This document shows positions 17,687-26,600 of a stretch of 64,000 bases of DNA, piece by piece. The translations under genes and the position numbers were made by a program. The DNA is from Pseudovibrio exalbescens DSM 16456 (GTDB taxonomy: Bacteria; Pseudomonadota; Alphaproteobacteria; Rhizobiales; Stappiaceae). The stretch covers positions 186,001-250,000 of the forward strand of contig NZ_AUGS01000008.1 in the NCBI RefSeq assembly GCF_000422785.1. Reading direction: 5' to 3'. Every line of letters begins with the position of its first letter. Position 1 is the stretch's first letter. The notes under the pieces are model-generated. The model did not search any database. It was not told the origin of the DNA and saw only the letters and a program-made list of their open reading frames with translations.

Positions 17687-18157
17687 ATGTCGGCAGACAC
17701 GCAAACCTCCCTTAGTCCGGAATTGGAAACGCGACGGGCCGCCATGGCCCTGCTTGCCAACGCTCCTGAGGAAACACTGAAGGCTGCATGGGATGCTCTG
17801 GACACACCCCCAGCTCATACCGTGATCCGGCAGCCGGAGACGGGATTGGTCATGGTTCGTGGCCGCGCAGGCGGCACTGGCGCCCCTTTCAACCTGTGCG
17901 AAGCGACCGTGACGCGCTGTGTAGTTGCGTTGGACACCGGAGAAACTGGCTTCGGTCAATCGCTTGGCAGAAGCAAGGCCAAAGCCCTCTATTCAGCCAT
18001 TTTTGACGCTCTTCTTCAGACAAAAGACTGGAGCGAGTACGTCGAAACGCATGTGCTACAGCCACTAAATACGGCAACCCAAGCTGCCGAACACCAAACC
18101 CGCGAAGAAGTTGCCGCCACCAAGGTAGATTTCTTCACCATGGTTCGGGGAGATTGA
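17687..18157 (+). CDS. phnG: C-P lyase subunit PhnG
   Basis: A 156-residue subunit of the phosphonate C-P lyase core complex (PhnGHIJ), which attaches methylphosphonate-type substrates to ribose triphosphate and then cleaves the C-P bond. Visible family features include ETRRAAMALLANAPEETL, GLVMVRGRAGGTGAPFNLCE and TRCVVALDTGETGFGQSLGR with its conserved RSKAKA. The ATG at 17687 has AGAGGA upstream; the open frame extends further 5' but without PhnG-like sequence. It is the first gene of the operon and its stop codon is three bases before the phnH start. Confidence 0.95.
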   Translation: MSADTQTSLSPELETRRAAMALLANAPEETLKAAWDALDTPPAHTVIRQPETGLVMVRGRAGGTGAPFNLCEATVTRCVVALDTGETGFGQSLGRSKAKALYSAIFDALLQTKDWSEYVETHVLQPLNTATQAAEHQTREEVAATKVDFFTMVRGD

Positions 18158-18159
18158 TC

Positions 18160-18786
18160 ATGACGACAGCACCTCTTGGTTTGACCAAAGCCCCTGCACC
18201 CGGTCTTGCCAATCCGGTTCATGATGCTCAATGCATCTTCAAGGCCGCCATGAACGCCTTGGCCCGCCCAGGCACCTTGCAGACACTTCACGTCACAAAC
18301 CTGACTGCCCCACACCCTCTGCCCAGAACCATGGCAGCTTTGGCCCTTGCTCTACTGGATTATGACACGCCGGTTTATCTGGACACACCGCTTGCCAAAA
18401 GTCGGGACGTGGTCGACTATTTGCGCTTTCACACTGGCGCCCCTGTCGTGGACATGCAGGCAGATGCCGCCTTTGCGCTGATCAGCACACCCGAAAAGAT
18501 GCCGCCGCTCTCTGGCTTCAACGTCGGTACAGACGAGTATCCCGACCGTTCGACGACCCTGATCATGGCTGCTGAAACCCTCACCAACGAAGCCGGACCA
18601 CTTCTGTCGGGACCGGGCATAAAGACCACAACGCAGCTCAATGCAGCGCCTTTGGCACCGGGGTTCTGGCATCAGATGAGCGCCAATCAGACTCTCTACC
18701 CGCTGGGCGTAGATGTCCTGTTTGCCAGCGTCGACCAGATTGCCGGCCTGCCGCGCAGTACCACCATTTCTCTAAAGGAAGCCTGA
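18160..18786 (+). CDS. phnH: C-P lyase subunit PhnH
   Basis: A 208-residue PhnH subunit of the C-P lyase core complex; it resembles a PLP-fold protein without the cofactor and forms a dimer with PhnGIJ. Typical pieces are PGLANPVHDAQCIFKAAMNALARPG near the start, ALALLDYDTPVYLDTPLA, and the closing GPGIKTTTQLNAAPLAPGFW with LYPLGVDVLFA. The ATG at 18160 follows GGGGAG; an in-frame TTG two codons earlier is less likely. It is flanked directly by phnG and phnI. Confidence 0.95.
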   Translation: MTTAPLGLTKAPAPGLANPVHDAQCIFKAAMNALARPGTLQTLHVTNLTAPHPLPRTMAALALALLDYDTPVYLDTPLAKSRDVVDYLRFHTGAPVVDMQADAAFALISTPEKMPPLSGFNVGTDEYPDRSTTLIMAAETLTNEAGPLLSGPGIKTTTQLNAAPLAPGFWHQMSANQTLYPLGVDVLFASVDQIAGLPRSTTISLKEA

Positions 18787-18789
18787 TCC

Positions 18790-19899
18790 ATGTATGTTGC
18801 CGTCAAGGGTGGCGAGAAGGCCATCCGTAACGCCCACAAGCTGATGGAACGCGACCGCCGTGGGGATCGCACCGTTCCCGAACTGGAGCTCAAACAGATA
18901 GCAGAGCAGCTCTATCTCTCTGTCTCGCGTGTCATGTCCGAAGGCTCTCTTTACGATCTGGAACTCGCAGCTCTGGCGATCAAGCAGGCACGCGGAGACT
19001 TGATCGAGGCGATCTTTCTGCTGCGCGCTTATCGCACCACCTTGCCAAGGTTTGGGTATTCGGAACCAATCGACACAGCAGCCATGCTTGTGCGTCGCCG
19101 TATTTCAGCCACTTACAAAGACTTGCCGGGCGGCCAGTTGCTGGGCCCAACGTATGACTACACCCACCGGCTTCTGGATTTCAAACTTGCCGCTGATGGA
19201 GAACTGCCCGAGCCGGAAAAAGGCGCCTATGATCCTGACGCGGACATCCCACGTGTGACCGACCTCCTGAATGCGGAAGGCATGATGGAACCAGATCCGG
19301 AAACACCTCAAGATGCGGAGATCGGCGATCTAACCCGGGAGCCGCTCGCTTTTCCGGCAGATCGAGACGTGCGCCTCCAGAATCTCGCCCGTGGGGATGA
19401 GGGGTTCTTGTTGGCTCTTGGCTATTCTACCCAGCGCGGGTTTGGTGGCTCCCATCCGTTTGCCGGAGAAATTCGTCATGGCGAAGTAGAGGTGGAGTTT
19501 TTCGTTGAAGAACTGGGATTTGCTGTACCGCTGGGCACCATGACAGTGACCGAGTGCCAGATGATCAACCAGTTCAAGGGAAGCACAGTAGCGCCGCCCC
19601 AATTCACACGCGGCTATGGCCTGGCACCGGGTCAGTCAGAACGCAAGGTCATGTCCATGGCGCTCGTGGATCGTGCTTTGCGCTGTCGGGAACTGGGGGA
19701 AGAAGCAACAGCTCCAGCGCAAGATGAAGAGTTCGTGCTCTCGCACTCCGACAATGTTCAGGCGACAGGCTTCGTCGAGCACCTCAAGTTGCCACACTAT
19801 GTGGACTTCCAAGCCGAACTCGAACTGGTTCGTCGCATGAACAAAGACTGGCACAGCAAGGAAGCCAATACGGCTCAGGCTGAGGAGGCGGCTCAATGA
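18790..19899 (+). CDS. phnI: C-P lyase subunit PhnI (nucleosidase)
   Basis: A 369-residue PhnI, which displaces adenine from ATP with the phosphonate, assisted by PhnG, H and L. It starts MYVAVKGGEKAIRNAHKLM, the highly conserved PhnI opening, and has SRVMSEGSLYDLELAALAIKQA, FGYSEPIDTAAMLVRRRISA and RGYGLAPGQSERKVMSMALVDRAL further on. The GGxxAI and late SERKVMSM motifs are family hallmarks. An AAGGAAG ribosome site precedes the ATG. The stop overlaps the phnJ start by four bases (ATGA), as in other phn operons. Confidence 0.96.
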   Translation: MYVAVKGGEKAIRNAHKLMERDRRGDRTVPELELKQIAEQLYLSVSRVMSEGSLYDLELAALAIKQARGDLIEAIFLLRAYRTTLPRFGYSEPIDTAAMLVRRRISATYKDLPGGQLLGPTYDYTHRLLDFKLAADGELPEPEKGAYDPDADIPRVTDLLNAEGMMEPDPETPQDAEIGDLTREPLAFPADRDVRLQNLARGDEGFLLALGYSTQRGFGGSHPFAGEIRHGEVEVEFFVEELGFAVPLGTMTVTECQMINQFKGSTVAPPQFTRGYGLAPGQSERKVMSMALVDRALRCRELGEEATAPAQDEEFVLSHSDNVQATGFVEHLKLPHYVDFQAELELVRRMNKDWHSKEANTAQAEEAAQ

Positions 19900-20813
19900 C
19901 CGGACAAGACACCGACATGTTCTCCGAACACTACAACTTCGCTTATCTGGATGAGCAAACAAAACGCATGATCCGGCGAGCCATTTTGAAGGCTATCGCC
20001 GTGCCGGGGTATCAGGTCCCGTTTGCCTCTCGAGAAATGCCCATGCCGTACGGCTGGGGTACGGGTGGTGTTCAGGTTACCGCAGCAGTCATCGGATCAG
20101 ATGACGTGCTCAAGATGATCGACCAAGGCTCGGACGACACCACCAATGCAGTTGCATTGCGAGGCTTTTTCATCAAGACAACCGGCGTTAAGGCCACCAC
20201 CAAAACCAGCCAAGCGACCATCATCCAGACCCGCCACCGCATTCCCGAAGAGCCGCTGACCGAGAACCAGACACTCGTCTATCAGGTCCCGATCCCGGAA
20301 CCACTGCGCAAACTGGAGCCGCGTGAAACCGAAACACGCAAGATGCATGCGCTCGAAGAGTACGGTCTCATGCACGTGAAGCTTTATGAAGACATCGCCA
20401 AATACGGTGAGATCGCCACTACCTACGCCTATCCGGTATTGGTGAATGACAGATACGTCATGGATCCATCACCCATTCCCAAATTCGACAATCCTAAAAT
20501 GCATGAGATGGCCGCCCTTCAGCTGTTTGGTGCCGGACGCGAGAAACGCATCTATGCAGTGCCACCTTACACCAAGGTGGAGAGCCTCGACTTTCAGGAC
20601 TATCCCTTTGAAATACAGAGGTTCGAAGAGCCTTGCGCTCTGTGCGGTGCAGAGAACGTCTATCTCGATGAAGTCATCCTCGACGACAAAGGTGGGCGCA
20701 TGTACGTGTGCTCCGACAGTGATTACTGCGAGGAACGGCGCGAACAGGGACACCTTGGCCACATGGCCGCAAACCCGATCGCCGAACCTGAAAACAGTGG
20801 GCCGCGGGCATGA
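19896..20813 (+). CDS. phnJ: C-P lyase catalytic subunit PhnJ
   Basis: A 305-residue radical SAM enzyme that breaks the carbon-phosphorus bond, releasing the alkane and 5-phosphoribosyl 1,2-cyclic phosphate. The unusual iron-sulfur motif is intact: cysteines 247, 250, 272 and 278 fit the Cx2Cx21Cx5C pattern expected of PhnJ. N-terminal segments FNFAYLDEQTKRMIRRA-like and AIAVPGYQVPFASREMPMPYGWGTGG are strongly conserved. It overlaps phnI and the fosX-like gene by four bases each, so the three are translationally coupled. Slightly longer than the E. coli protein at its C-terminus. Confidence 0.97.
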   Translation: MTGQDTDMFSEHYNFAYLDEQTKRMIRRAILKAIAVPGYQVPFASREMPMPYGWGTGGVQVTAAVIGSDDVLKMIDQGSDDTTNAVALRGFFIKTTGVKATTKTSQATIIQTRHRIPEEPLTENQTLVYQVPIPEPLRKLEPRETETRKMHALEEYGLMHVKLYEDIAKYGEIATTYAYPVLVNDRYVMDPSPIPKFDNPKMHEMAALQLFGAGREKRIYAVPPYTKVESLDFQDYPFEIQRFEEPCALCGAENVYLDEVILDDKGGRMYVCSDSDYCEERREQGHLGHMAANPIAEPENSGPRA

Positions 20814-21214
20814 TCACAGGGCTCAGTCATATGACCTTCATCGTGTCGGATCTGGATCGAATGAGCGCGCTTCTCACCGATGGGCTGGGCGCCGCCGAGA
20901 TCTACTCCAGCGGCAACAAAACCTTCTCCCACTCGCGCGAAAAGTTCTTTGACCTCGGTGGGCTCTGGATCGCAACGATGGAAGGTGAACCGCTGGAAAG
21001 AAGAACCTACAACCACATCGCTTTCAAGGTGGACGAAGACGCGATCGACGGCATCCGAGCAAAACTTGAAAAGCTTGATGTTGAAGTGCTGCCAGATCGT
21101 CCACGCATCGAAGGCGAAGGCCGCTCACTTTATTTCTACGACTTCGACAATCACCTTTTTGAGCTGCACACAGGCACGCTAGAACAAAGGCTTAACTCCT
21201 ATGCAAACCAGTGA
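20810..21214 (+). CDS. fosX: FosX-type fosfomycin epoxide hydrolase (VOC family)
   Basis: A 134-residue vicinal oxygen chelate protein. It opens MITGLSHMTFIVSDL and ends FELHTGTLEQRL, matching FosX. The metal ligands of FosX enzymes fall in the right places: His7, His69 (YNHIAF) and Glu118 (FELHTG). Glu44, the catalytic base that lets FosX use water rather than a thiol, is also present (HSREKF). FosX from Mesorhizobium loti was likewise found in a phn operon. The gene sits between phnJ and phnK, overlapping both. Fosfomycin hydrolysis is the family activity; here it may equally process another epoxy-phosphonate. Confidence 0.88.
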   Translation: MITGLSHMTFIVSDLDRMSALLTDGLGAAEIYSSGNKTFSHSREKFFDLGGLWIATMEGEPLERRTYNHIAFKVDEDAIDGIRAKLEKLDVEVLPDRPRIEGEGRSLYFYDFDNHLFELHTGTLEQRLNSYANQ

Positions 21215-22016
21215 AATGACACCACACACTGCAGATGCAAGTGATGATCTGCCGCTTCTGCGTGTCTCGAACGCCACCAAATACTACGGCGACCGTATCG
21301 GCTGCAAGGACGTGAACTTCGAGCTGTATCCAGGTGAAGTTCTTGCCATTGTCGGCGAGAGCGGATCGGGGAAAACGACGCTTTTGAACTGTCTCTCCAC
21401 CCGCCTCGCACCAACATCTGGAGTCATCGAATATCGCAATCGCGTAGGTGCCATGCGCAATCTCTATGAGATGAACGAGGCCGAACGCCGGATGTTGATG
21501 CGAACTGATTGGGGTTTTGTACACCAACACGCTTCGGATGGCCTCCGAATGTCGGTTTCTGCAGGTGCCAACGTTGGTGAGCGCTTGATGGCTATTGGAG
21601 CCCGGCATTATGGCGATATTCGCGCCACCGCCATAGATTGGCTGGACCGCGTGGAAATAGCTGAAGACCGCATTGACGACGACCCGCGCGCCTTTTCAGG
21701 CGGCATGCGCCAGCGCCTCCAGATTGCCCGCAATCTTGTCACGAACCCGCGCCTTGTCTTCATGGACGAGCCGACAGGTGGCTTGGATGTGTCCGTGCAG
21801 GCGCGATTGCTCGACCTCATCCGGGGGCTGGTTTCTGATCTGGGTCTTTCCGTGATCATTGTCACGCACGATCTCGCCGTTGCACGGCTCCTGTCTGACC
21901 GAACACTTGTCATGCGGCGAGGTCATGTCATTGAAACCGGCCTGACCGATCAGGTCCTTGACGACCCACAGGAAGCCTACACCCAGCTTCTTGTCTCTTC
22001 CATCTTGCAACCTTGA
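21201..22016 (+). CDS. phnK: C-P lyase accessory ATP-binding protein PhnK
   Basis: A 271-residue ABC-type ATPase that docks on the C-P lyase core complex rather than serving a transporter. Motifs are Walker A GESGSGKTTLLNCLSTRL, signature [15 protein letters not shown], Walker B LVFMDEPTGGLDVSVQ and the H-loop IIVTHDLAVAR. PhnK-specific context includes [14 protein letters not shown] with RVGAMRNLYEMNEAERR between Walker A and the Q-loop. It begins 14 bases before the fosX stop; ATG 21216 is a possible later start. phnL follows after eight bases. Confidence 0.94.
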   Translation: MQTSEMTPHTADASDDLPLLRVSNATKYYGDRIGCKDVNFELYPGEVLAIVGESGSGKTTLLNCLSTRLAPTSGVIEYRNRVGAMRNLYEMNEAERRMLMRTDWGFVHQHASDGLRMSVSAGANVGERLMAIGARHYGDIRATAIDWLDRVEIAEDRIDDDPRAFSGGMRQRLQIARNLVTNPRLVFMDEPTGGLDVSVQARLLDLIRGLVSDLGLSVIIVTHDLAVARLLSDRTLVMRRGHVIETGLTDQVLDDPQEAYTQLLVSSILQP

Positions 22017-22024
22017 GGCCCGCC

Positions 22025-22723
22025 ATGAAGACCAAGATTTGCCTCTCAAACGTCGGCAAGACCTTCCGCATGCACTTACGAGGAGGAATTGAACTGCCGG
22101 TAGTCGACAATGTTTCCTTTGCCGTCTCCGCCGGCGAATGCGTCATCCTCGGCGGACCATCCGGATCAGGCAAAAGTTCCGTCCTGAAGATGATCTACGG
22201 CAATTATCGGTGCCAAACCGGCCAGATCCTCATCACAGATGGCAGCGAAATCATCAATGTGGCCGACGCAGCGCCACGGCGCATCATCCGCCTTCGCGAC
22301 AGCACGATCGGATATGTCAGCCAGTTTCTTCGCGCCATTCCGCGTGTACCGGCCCTGAAACTGGTTGCGGATCCGCTCATTGCTCAGGGCACTTCTGAGG
22401 AAGAAGCATTGGAACAAGCCCGCGAGTTGCTGACGCGTCTGAATGTGCCTGAGCGCCTGTGGCAGCTGCCACCAGCAACCTTCTCGGGCGGTGAGCAACA
22501 GCGCGTCAATATTGCACGTGGCTTTATCGCCCACTACCCAATCCTTCTTCTGGATGAACCGACCGCTTCATTGGATGCCAAAAACAGGCAGGTCGTGGTG
22601 GAACTGGTCGAGGAAAAGAAACGCAAGGGCGTGGCCATGCTGGGCATCCTCCATGACCACGAAGCGCGGGATCAAATAGCAGATCGCATCATCGATGTGA
22701 CACAGTTCAAGGCAGCGGCATAA
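22025..22723 (+). CDS. phnL: C-P lyase accessory ATP-binding protein PhnL
   Basis: A 232-residue second ABC-type ATPase of the C-P lyase machinery. It has Walker [20 protein letters not shown], signature [15 protein letters not shown] and Walker [13 protein letters not shown], with the [16 protein letters not shown] segment typical of PhnL. PhnL helps PhnI start the reaction. ATG 22025 is chosen over the in-frame TTG at 22013, which would overlap phnK. The hexapeptide transferase gene begins two bases after its stop. Confidence 0.94.
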   Translation: MKTKICLSNVGKTFRMHLRGGIELPVVDNVSFAVSAGECVILGGPSGSGKSSVLKMIYGNYRCQTGQILITDGSEIINVADAAPRRIIRLRDSTIGYVSQFLRAIPRVPALKLVADPLIAQGTSEEEALEQARELLTRLNVPERLWQLPPATFSGGEQQRVNIARGFIAHYPILLLDEPTASLDAKNRQVVVELVEEKKRKGVAMLGILHDHEARDQIADRIIDVTQFKAAA

Positions 22724-22725
22724 CC

Positions 22726-23382
22726 ATGACCACCCAGCCGAAAATCGCCGAAACGCGCATTGATCCTTCCGTTACACTTCGTGAAACGTCGGTGGGCAGG
22801 CGCTGCGAAATCTTGCAGCGCACGGCCCTCGAATACAGCGAGGTGGGAGATTACTCCTATATCGGGTCGGATTGTATGATCTCCGACACGACCATTGGAA
22901 AATTTACCGCCATCGCGGCCCATGTACGTCTCGGGCCACCAAACCACCCCATGCATCGGCCCTCTCAGCACCGTTTCACCTACACGCCTGAATACTATGA
23001 GGCCCATCAAGAACGCGACCACATGTTCTTTGAACAAAGACGCGCAGCCCGGGTTCACATTGGCAATGACGTATGGATCGGCCATGGTGTCACGGTTCTT
23101 GCCGGTGTCCAGATTGGGGACGGTGCCGTGCTCGCCGCCGGCGCCGTGGTCGCGCACAATGTGGCTCCCTACACTATCGTTGGCGGTGTTCCAGCGCGCC
23201 GGATCAAGGACCGCTTTCCACCTCATCAGGCAGAGCAACTCGCGGCCCTGAAATGGTGGGACCTGCCAGAAGATATCCTGTTCGATAAATTGGCTCTGTT
23301 CCAATCAGAGGATATCGAGCAATTTGTTGACCATTTCCGGCTGGTTGTAGACCGTCATCAGGCAGACACACCGACTGGATAA
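22726..23382 (+). CDS. Hexapeptide-repeat acetyltransferase of phosphonate operons
   Basis: A 218-residue left-handed beta-helix transferase with runs of hexapeptide repeats ([57 protein letters not shown]) and a closing [14 protein letters not shown]. It resembles the phosphonate-specific family TIGR03308, found almost only in phn operons. It is not related to PhnO, a GNAT fold, but could acetylate aminophosphonates in the same way; that is inference. The His in [16 protein letters not shown] is the usual catalytic position. It is placed between phnL and DUF1045. Confidence 0.88.
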   Translation: MTTQPKIAETRIDPSVTLRETSVGRRCEILQRTALEYSEVGDYSYIGSDCMISDTTIGKFTAIAAHVRLGPPNHPMHRPSQHRFTYTPEYYEAHQERDHMFFEQRRAARVHIGNDVWIGHGVTVLAGVQIGDGAVLAAGAVVAHNVAPYTIVGGVPARRIKDRFPPHQAEQLAALKWWDLPEDILFDKLALFQSEDIEQFVDHFRLVVDRHQADTPTG

Positions 23383-23407
23383 GGCGGAAGGCAAACAGGA
23401 TACCCTC

Positions 23408-24106
23408 ATGAGATACGCTCTTTATTACTGCCCGGACAAGATAGAACAGCTCACAGATTTGGGCAGCCAGTGGTTGGGCCGCGACGCATTTACCAATACG
23501 CCGGTTACGCAACCAGATGTGGACGGCATCAGCAAGTCGGAATTTTGGGAATATACCGAAACACCCCGCCGTTATGGCTTTCATGGCACCTTGAAACCAC
23601 CGTTTCGCGCTGCCGATGGTGTCAGCATGGATCACGTGCATGAAGCCGTTCAGACCTTCGCTCGGCAAACAGCGCCGTTTGAACTGGACGGACTGAGCCC
23701 AAATCGGCTGGGTAAATTTCTTGCTCTGACACCGACCCAGCCGAGTACTGCTTTGGACGCGTTGGCACGGCGGACGATTACGGAACTGGACGGACTTCGG
23801 GCACCCTTGTCTGAAGCAGATATCGCTAGACGTCGAAAAGCGGACCTGACACCAGAACAAGATGCCTACATGCTCAAATGGGGTTATCCCTACGTGTTCG
23901 AGTTCTTCCGGTTTCATCTGACATTGTCCGGCAAACTGAGCGACAAGACGGCCCTTGCTGCCATGCAGCGCGCAGCGCTGACGCACTTCGCACCCGTGTT
24001 GGGTCAACCAGTACGCATTAATCAGATCGCCCTTTTTATTGAAGACGAGGACGGTGGCCCGTTCCGGGTCGCAGATACTTTCCGTTTTGAAGGAGCCTCC
24101 CAATGA
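23408..24106 (+). CDS. DUF1045 phosphonate metabolism protein (2H phosphoesterase-like)
   Basis: A 232-residue protein of DUF1045/TIGR03223, found in phn operons. Two HxT-type motifs are visible, FHGTLKPPFR near residue 60 and FHLTLSGKL near residue 178, the hallmark of 2H phosphoesterases that open 2',3'- or 1,2-cyclic phosphates. No phnP is present in this operon, so this enzyme is a good candidate to open 5-phosphoribosyl 1,2-cyclic phosphate after C-P cleavage. That assignment is inference. Its stop overlaps phnM by four bases, suggesting coupled translation. Confidence 0.85.
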   Translation: MRYALYYCPDKIEQLTDLGSQWLGRDAFTNTPVTQPDVDGISKSEFWEYTETPRRYGFHGTLKPPFRAADGVSMDHVHEAVQTFARQTAPFELDGLSPNRLGKFLALTPTQPSTALDALARRTITELDGLRAPLSEADIARRRKADLTPEQDAYMLKWGYPYVFEFFRFHLTLSGKLSDKTALAAMQRAALTHFAPVLGQPVRINQIALFIEDEDGGPFRVADTFRFEGASQ

Positions 24107-25299
24107 GCGAAACGCTCACATCCCCCCAGATTGCCTCCAGTGATGAAGCTGAGTACAGCGCAAATGCACTAGCTTTCACAAATGCGCGCATCGTACTGCC
24201 AGACGAGGTGCTCTCTGGTTCGCTCAACACAAACGCCGGCAAGATCAACAACATCGATAGTGGCACAACAACCACCGCCCAACACGATTGTGAGGGCGAC
24301 TTTCTCATTCCAGGTCTGGTCGAGCTTCACACTGACCATCTTGAGAACCACTACAAACCGCGCCCAGGCGTATTGTGGAATCCGATTTCCGCGGTACAGG
24401 CGCACGATGCTCAAATGGCGTGTTCAGGGATCACCACGGTTCTGGATGCGCTACGTGTCGGCATGGAAGACAGCGCCGATTTTACGGCAAAAGACATGCG
24501 AGATATGGCCGATGCCATTGAGACTGCGCAAGCCGAAGGTCGTCTGCGCTCCGATCATTTCTTGCATCTGCGCTGTGAGGTCTCGGCAGACAATTGTGTA
24601 GACGGCTTTGCTCTGTTTGAAGGCGATGATCGCGTTCGCCTAACGTCGCTGATGGACCACACCCCGGGCCAGCGCCAATTCACGTCCTTGGACTACTATA
24701 TCCAGTACTACAAGGAATCGAAGGGGTACTCCGACGAACAATTGCGCGAGTACATTGCACGCATGACGGAACGCGGTGCACGCAACTCTGACAAGAACCG
24801 CCGCGAAATCGCCGAGCGGGCCACCACCCATGGCATCCAACTGGCGAGCCATGACGATGCCACGATCGCGCACGTGGATGAGGCCATCGAATTTGGCATC
24901 AAGGTTGCCGAGTTCCCAACAACACTGGAAGCCGCCAAAGCATCTACCGAGGCCGGGATGGCTGTATTGATGGGAGCACCCAACGTCGTGCGCGGCAAAT
25001 CTCATTCTGGCAACATTTCTGCAAAGGAACTGGCGCAGGCGGGCTATCTCAATATTCTTTCCTCCGATTATGTCCCGGTTTCCCTGCTTCACGGTGCTTT
25101 TGTGCTTGCCAAGGACGTTGACGGCATCGATCTGCCCAAAGCGATCCGCACTATCACAAAGACCCCCGCCGAATCCGTCGGACTGACAGACCGTGGGGCC
25201 ATTGAAACCGGACGCCGTGCCGACTTGGTGCAGGTTCGCATGGTCGGCGACATTCCTATTGTTCGTGCAGTTTGGAATGAGGGGCGACGCGTTGCCTGA
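24103..25299 (+). CDS. phnM: Alpha-D-ribose 1-methylphosphonate 5-triphosphate diphosphatase PhnM
   Basis: A 398-residue amidohydrolase-fold enzyme that removes pyrophosphate from the ribose phosphonate triphosphate made by PhnGHI. Metal-binding and family motifs are LIPGLVELHTDHLENHYKPRPG near residue 70, the HLRCEVS segment, SLMDHTPGQRQF and LASHDDATIAHV, and SDYVPVSLL with the late aspartate. Length matches PhnM. It overlaps DUF1045 at the start and phnN at the end. Confidence 0.95.
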   Translation: MSETLTSPQIASSDEAEYSANALAFTNARIVLPDEVLSGSLNTNAGKINNIDSGTTTTAQHDCEGDFLIPGLVELHTDHLENHYKPRPGVLWNPISAVQAHDAQMACSGITTVLDALRVGMEDSADFTAKDMRDMADAIETAQAEGRLRSDHFLHLRCEVSADNCVDGFALFEGDDRVRLTSLMDHTPGQRQFTSLDYYIQYYKESKGYSDEQLREYIARMTERGARNSDKNRREIAERATTHGIQLASHDDATIAHVDEAIEFGIKVAEFPTTLEAAKASTEAGMAVLMGAPNVVRGKSHSGNISAKELAQAGYLNILSSDYVPVSLLHGAFVLAKDVDGIDLPKAIRTITKTPAESVGLTDRGAIETGRRADLVQVRMVGDIPIVRAVWNEGRRVA

Positions 25300-25912
25300 C
25301 CAATCACTGACCGCAACGCAAGCTCAAGTTGACGGCCGACTTGGCCACGGTGGACTGGTGATCGTTGTCGGTCCCAGTGGTGCCGGGAAGGACTCGTTGA
25401 TTGAGGGCTACAAAGCAAAGGTTGCCGGACATAGTATGTTGATGTTCGTTCGGCGCCTGATCACGCGGCCCGCAGAAGCTGGCCACGAAGACCATGAGGC
25501 GATCAGCTACACGGAGCTGGAAAAGAAAATCGAGAACGGCGACGTAGCCCTGTCGTGGGGCGCCCACAACCTGCTTTATGCACTGCCCAAGTCGGTGGAC
25601 AGCCACATAGGCTCTGGAGGCGTGGCCATTGCCAACGGATCGCGCCGTATCATTCCTCATGCACTGGCCAAGTACCAACACACGCTGGTAATTCACATAA
25701 CAGCACCTGTCGAGGTCTTGGCGCATAGACTGGCCCAGCGCGGTCGGGAGACGGAAGAGGACATTGCCAGTCGACTACGACGGGCAGAAATGACCTTTGG
25801 CTCTGCTCCAAACGTAACGACAATTGAAAACGTGAGCTCGCTGGATGTTGGGGTCGCGCTTTTCGAACAGGCTATTGAAACGTTCATAAAGGGCTTGTCT
25901 CAAGATCGATAA
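25277..25912 (+). CDS. phnN: Ribose 1,5-bisphosphokinase PhnN
   Basis: A 211-residue kinase that converts ribose 1,5-bisphosphate to PRPP, the last step of the pathway. The guanylate-kinase-like fold shows Walker A VVGPSGAGKDSLIEGYK, then RRLITRPAEAGHEDHEAIS and a lid region LAQRGRETEEDIASRLRR. The start is ambiguous: ATG 25277 overlaps phnM by 23 bases, and TTG 25292, preceded by GAGGGG, would overlap by eight. It ends the phn operon and overlaps the convergent TetR gene by 13 bases. Confidence 0.92.
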   Translation: MRGDALPDQSLTATQAQVDGRLGHGGLVIVVGPSGAGKDSLIEGYKAKVAGHSMLMFVRRLITRPAEAGHEDHEAISYTELEKKIENGDVALSWGAHNLLYALPKSVDSHIGSGGVAIANGSRRIIPHALAKYQHTLVIHITAPVEVLAHRLAQRGRETEEDIASRLRRAEMTFGSAPNVTTIENVSSLDVGVALFEQAIETFIKGLSQDR

Positions 25913-26544
25913 GCCTCGGCACCCAGTAAAAGAGCATGAATGTTTTGTGTTAAGGCCTCTTGGAAATCTGAGCGCAGGCGGGCAAATTCCGCCTCGCTCT
26001 GAACCCGTTCCAAGACCGGTCCCGGATGCGTCATCGGCCACAAACCAGCCACAAGAGCATTGATAGCCATGACAATCCGCTCACAGCCCGGCAACTTGAT
26101 CTCCGGTTGAGCACAATGCAGCACTGCGGTCGCACGATCCAACGCCTGCAAGAACATACGTTTGAGCTCACGAAGTTTCTCTGAGCCGATGTTGCGCTCC
26201 AGTGTTGGCGCAAGATCTGTCAACAACAAGCAAACCCTTGGCTTGGAGGCAAATCCGTCGGCCAGCAACTCTGCTGTCCGACGCGGGCTAATCGGTGCTT
26301 GAACCGTCTGTTCAAGGGCATCCAACATCAGTGCCAAGTCAGATAGCAGAACACGCAACAGAATTTCTTCCCGGCTTTCGAAGTACCGGTAGACATTTGA
26401 CTTCACCACACCAGCGCGCGCGGCTATTCGGGTGAGCGTGACCTCTTCAACACCCTGCTGATCGAGAATGGTCGCGGCGGCCTTGAGTAAGTCATCCGCC
26501 CGCCGAGCTTTGGCTTGCGGGGAACGCGCACGTTTGAATGGCAT
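25900..26544 (-). CDS. TetR/AcrR family transcriptional regulator
   Basis: A 214-residue one-domain repressor. The DNA-binding part is ADDLLKAAATILDQQGVEEV with TLTRIAARAGVVKSNVYRYFESREEI, the canonical TetR helix-turn-helix. The C-terminal ligand domain (about 80-210) is helical with FASKPRVCLLLTDLAPTLERN. ATG 26544 has GGAAGGGA nine bases upstream; ATG 26553 is in the ribosome site itself. It is divergent from the molybdenum hydroxylase genes across a region with a 9-base inverted repeat flanking a promoter, so it probably controls them. Confidence 0.88.
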   Translation of the reverse strand: MPFKRARSPQAKARRADDLLKAAATILDQQGVEEVTLTRIAARAGVVKSNVYRYFESREEILLRVLLSDLALMLDALEQTVQAPISPRRTAELLADGFASKPRVCLLLTDLAPTLERNIGSEKLRELKRMFLQALDRATAVLHCAQPEIKLPGCERIVMAINALVAGLWPMTHPGPVLERVQSEAEFARLRSDFQEALTQNIHALLLGAEAYRS

Positions 26545-26600
26545 TTCTGTCATCCCTTCCGAATAGAACCAACTCCCTCACCTGTCAATAAGAGAACGCT

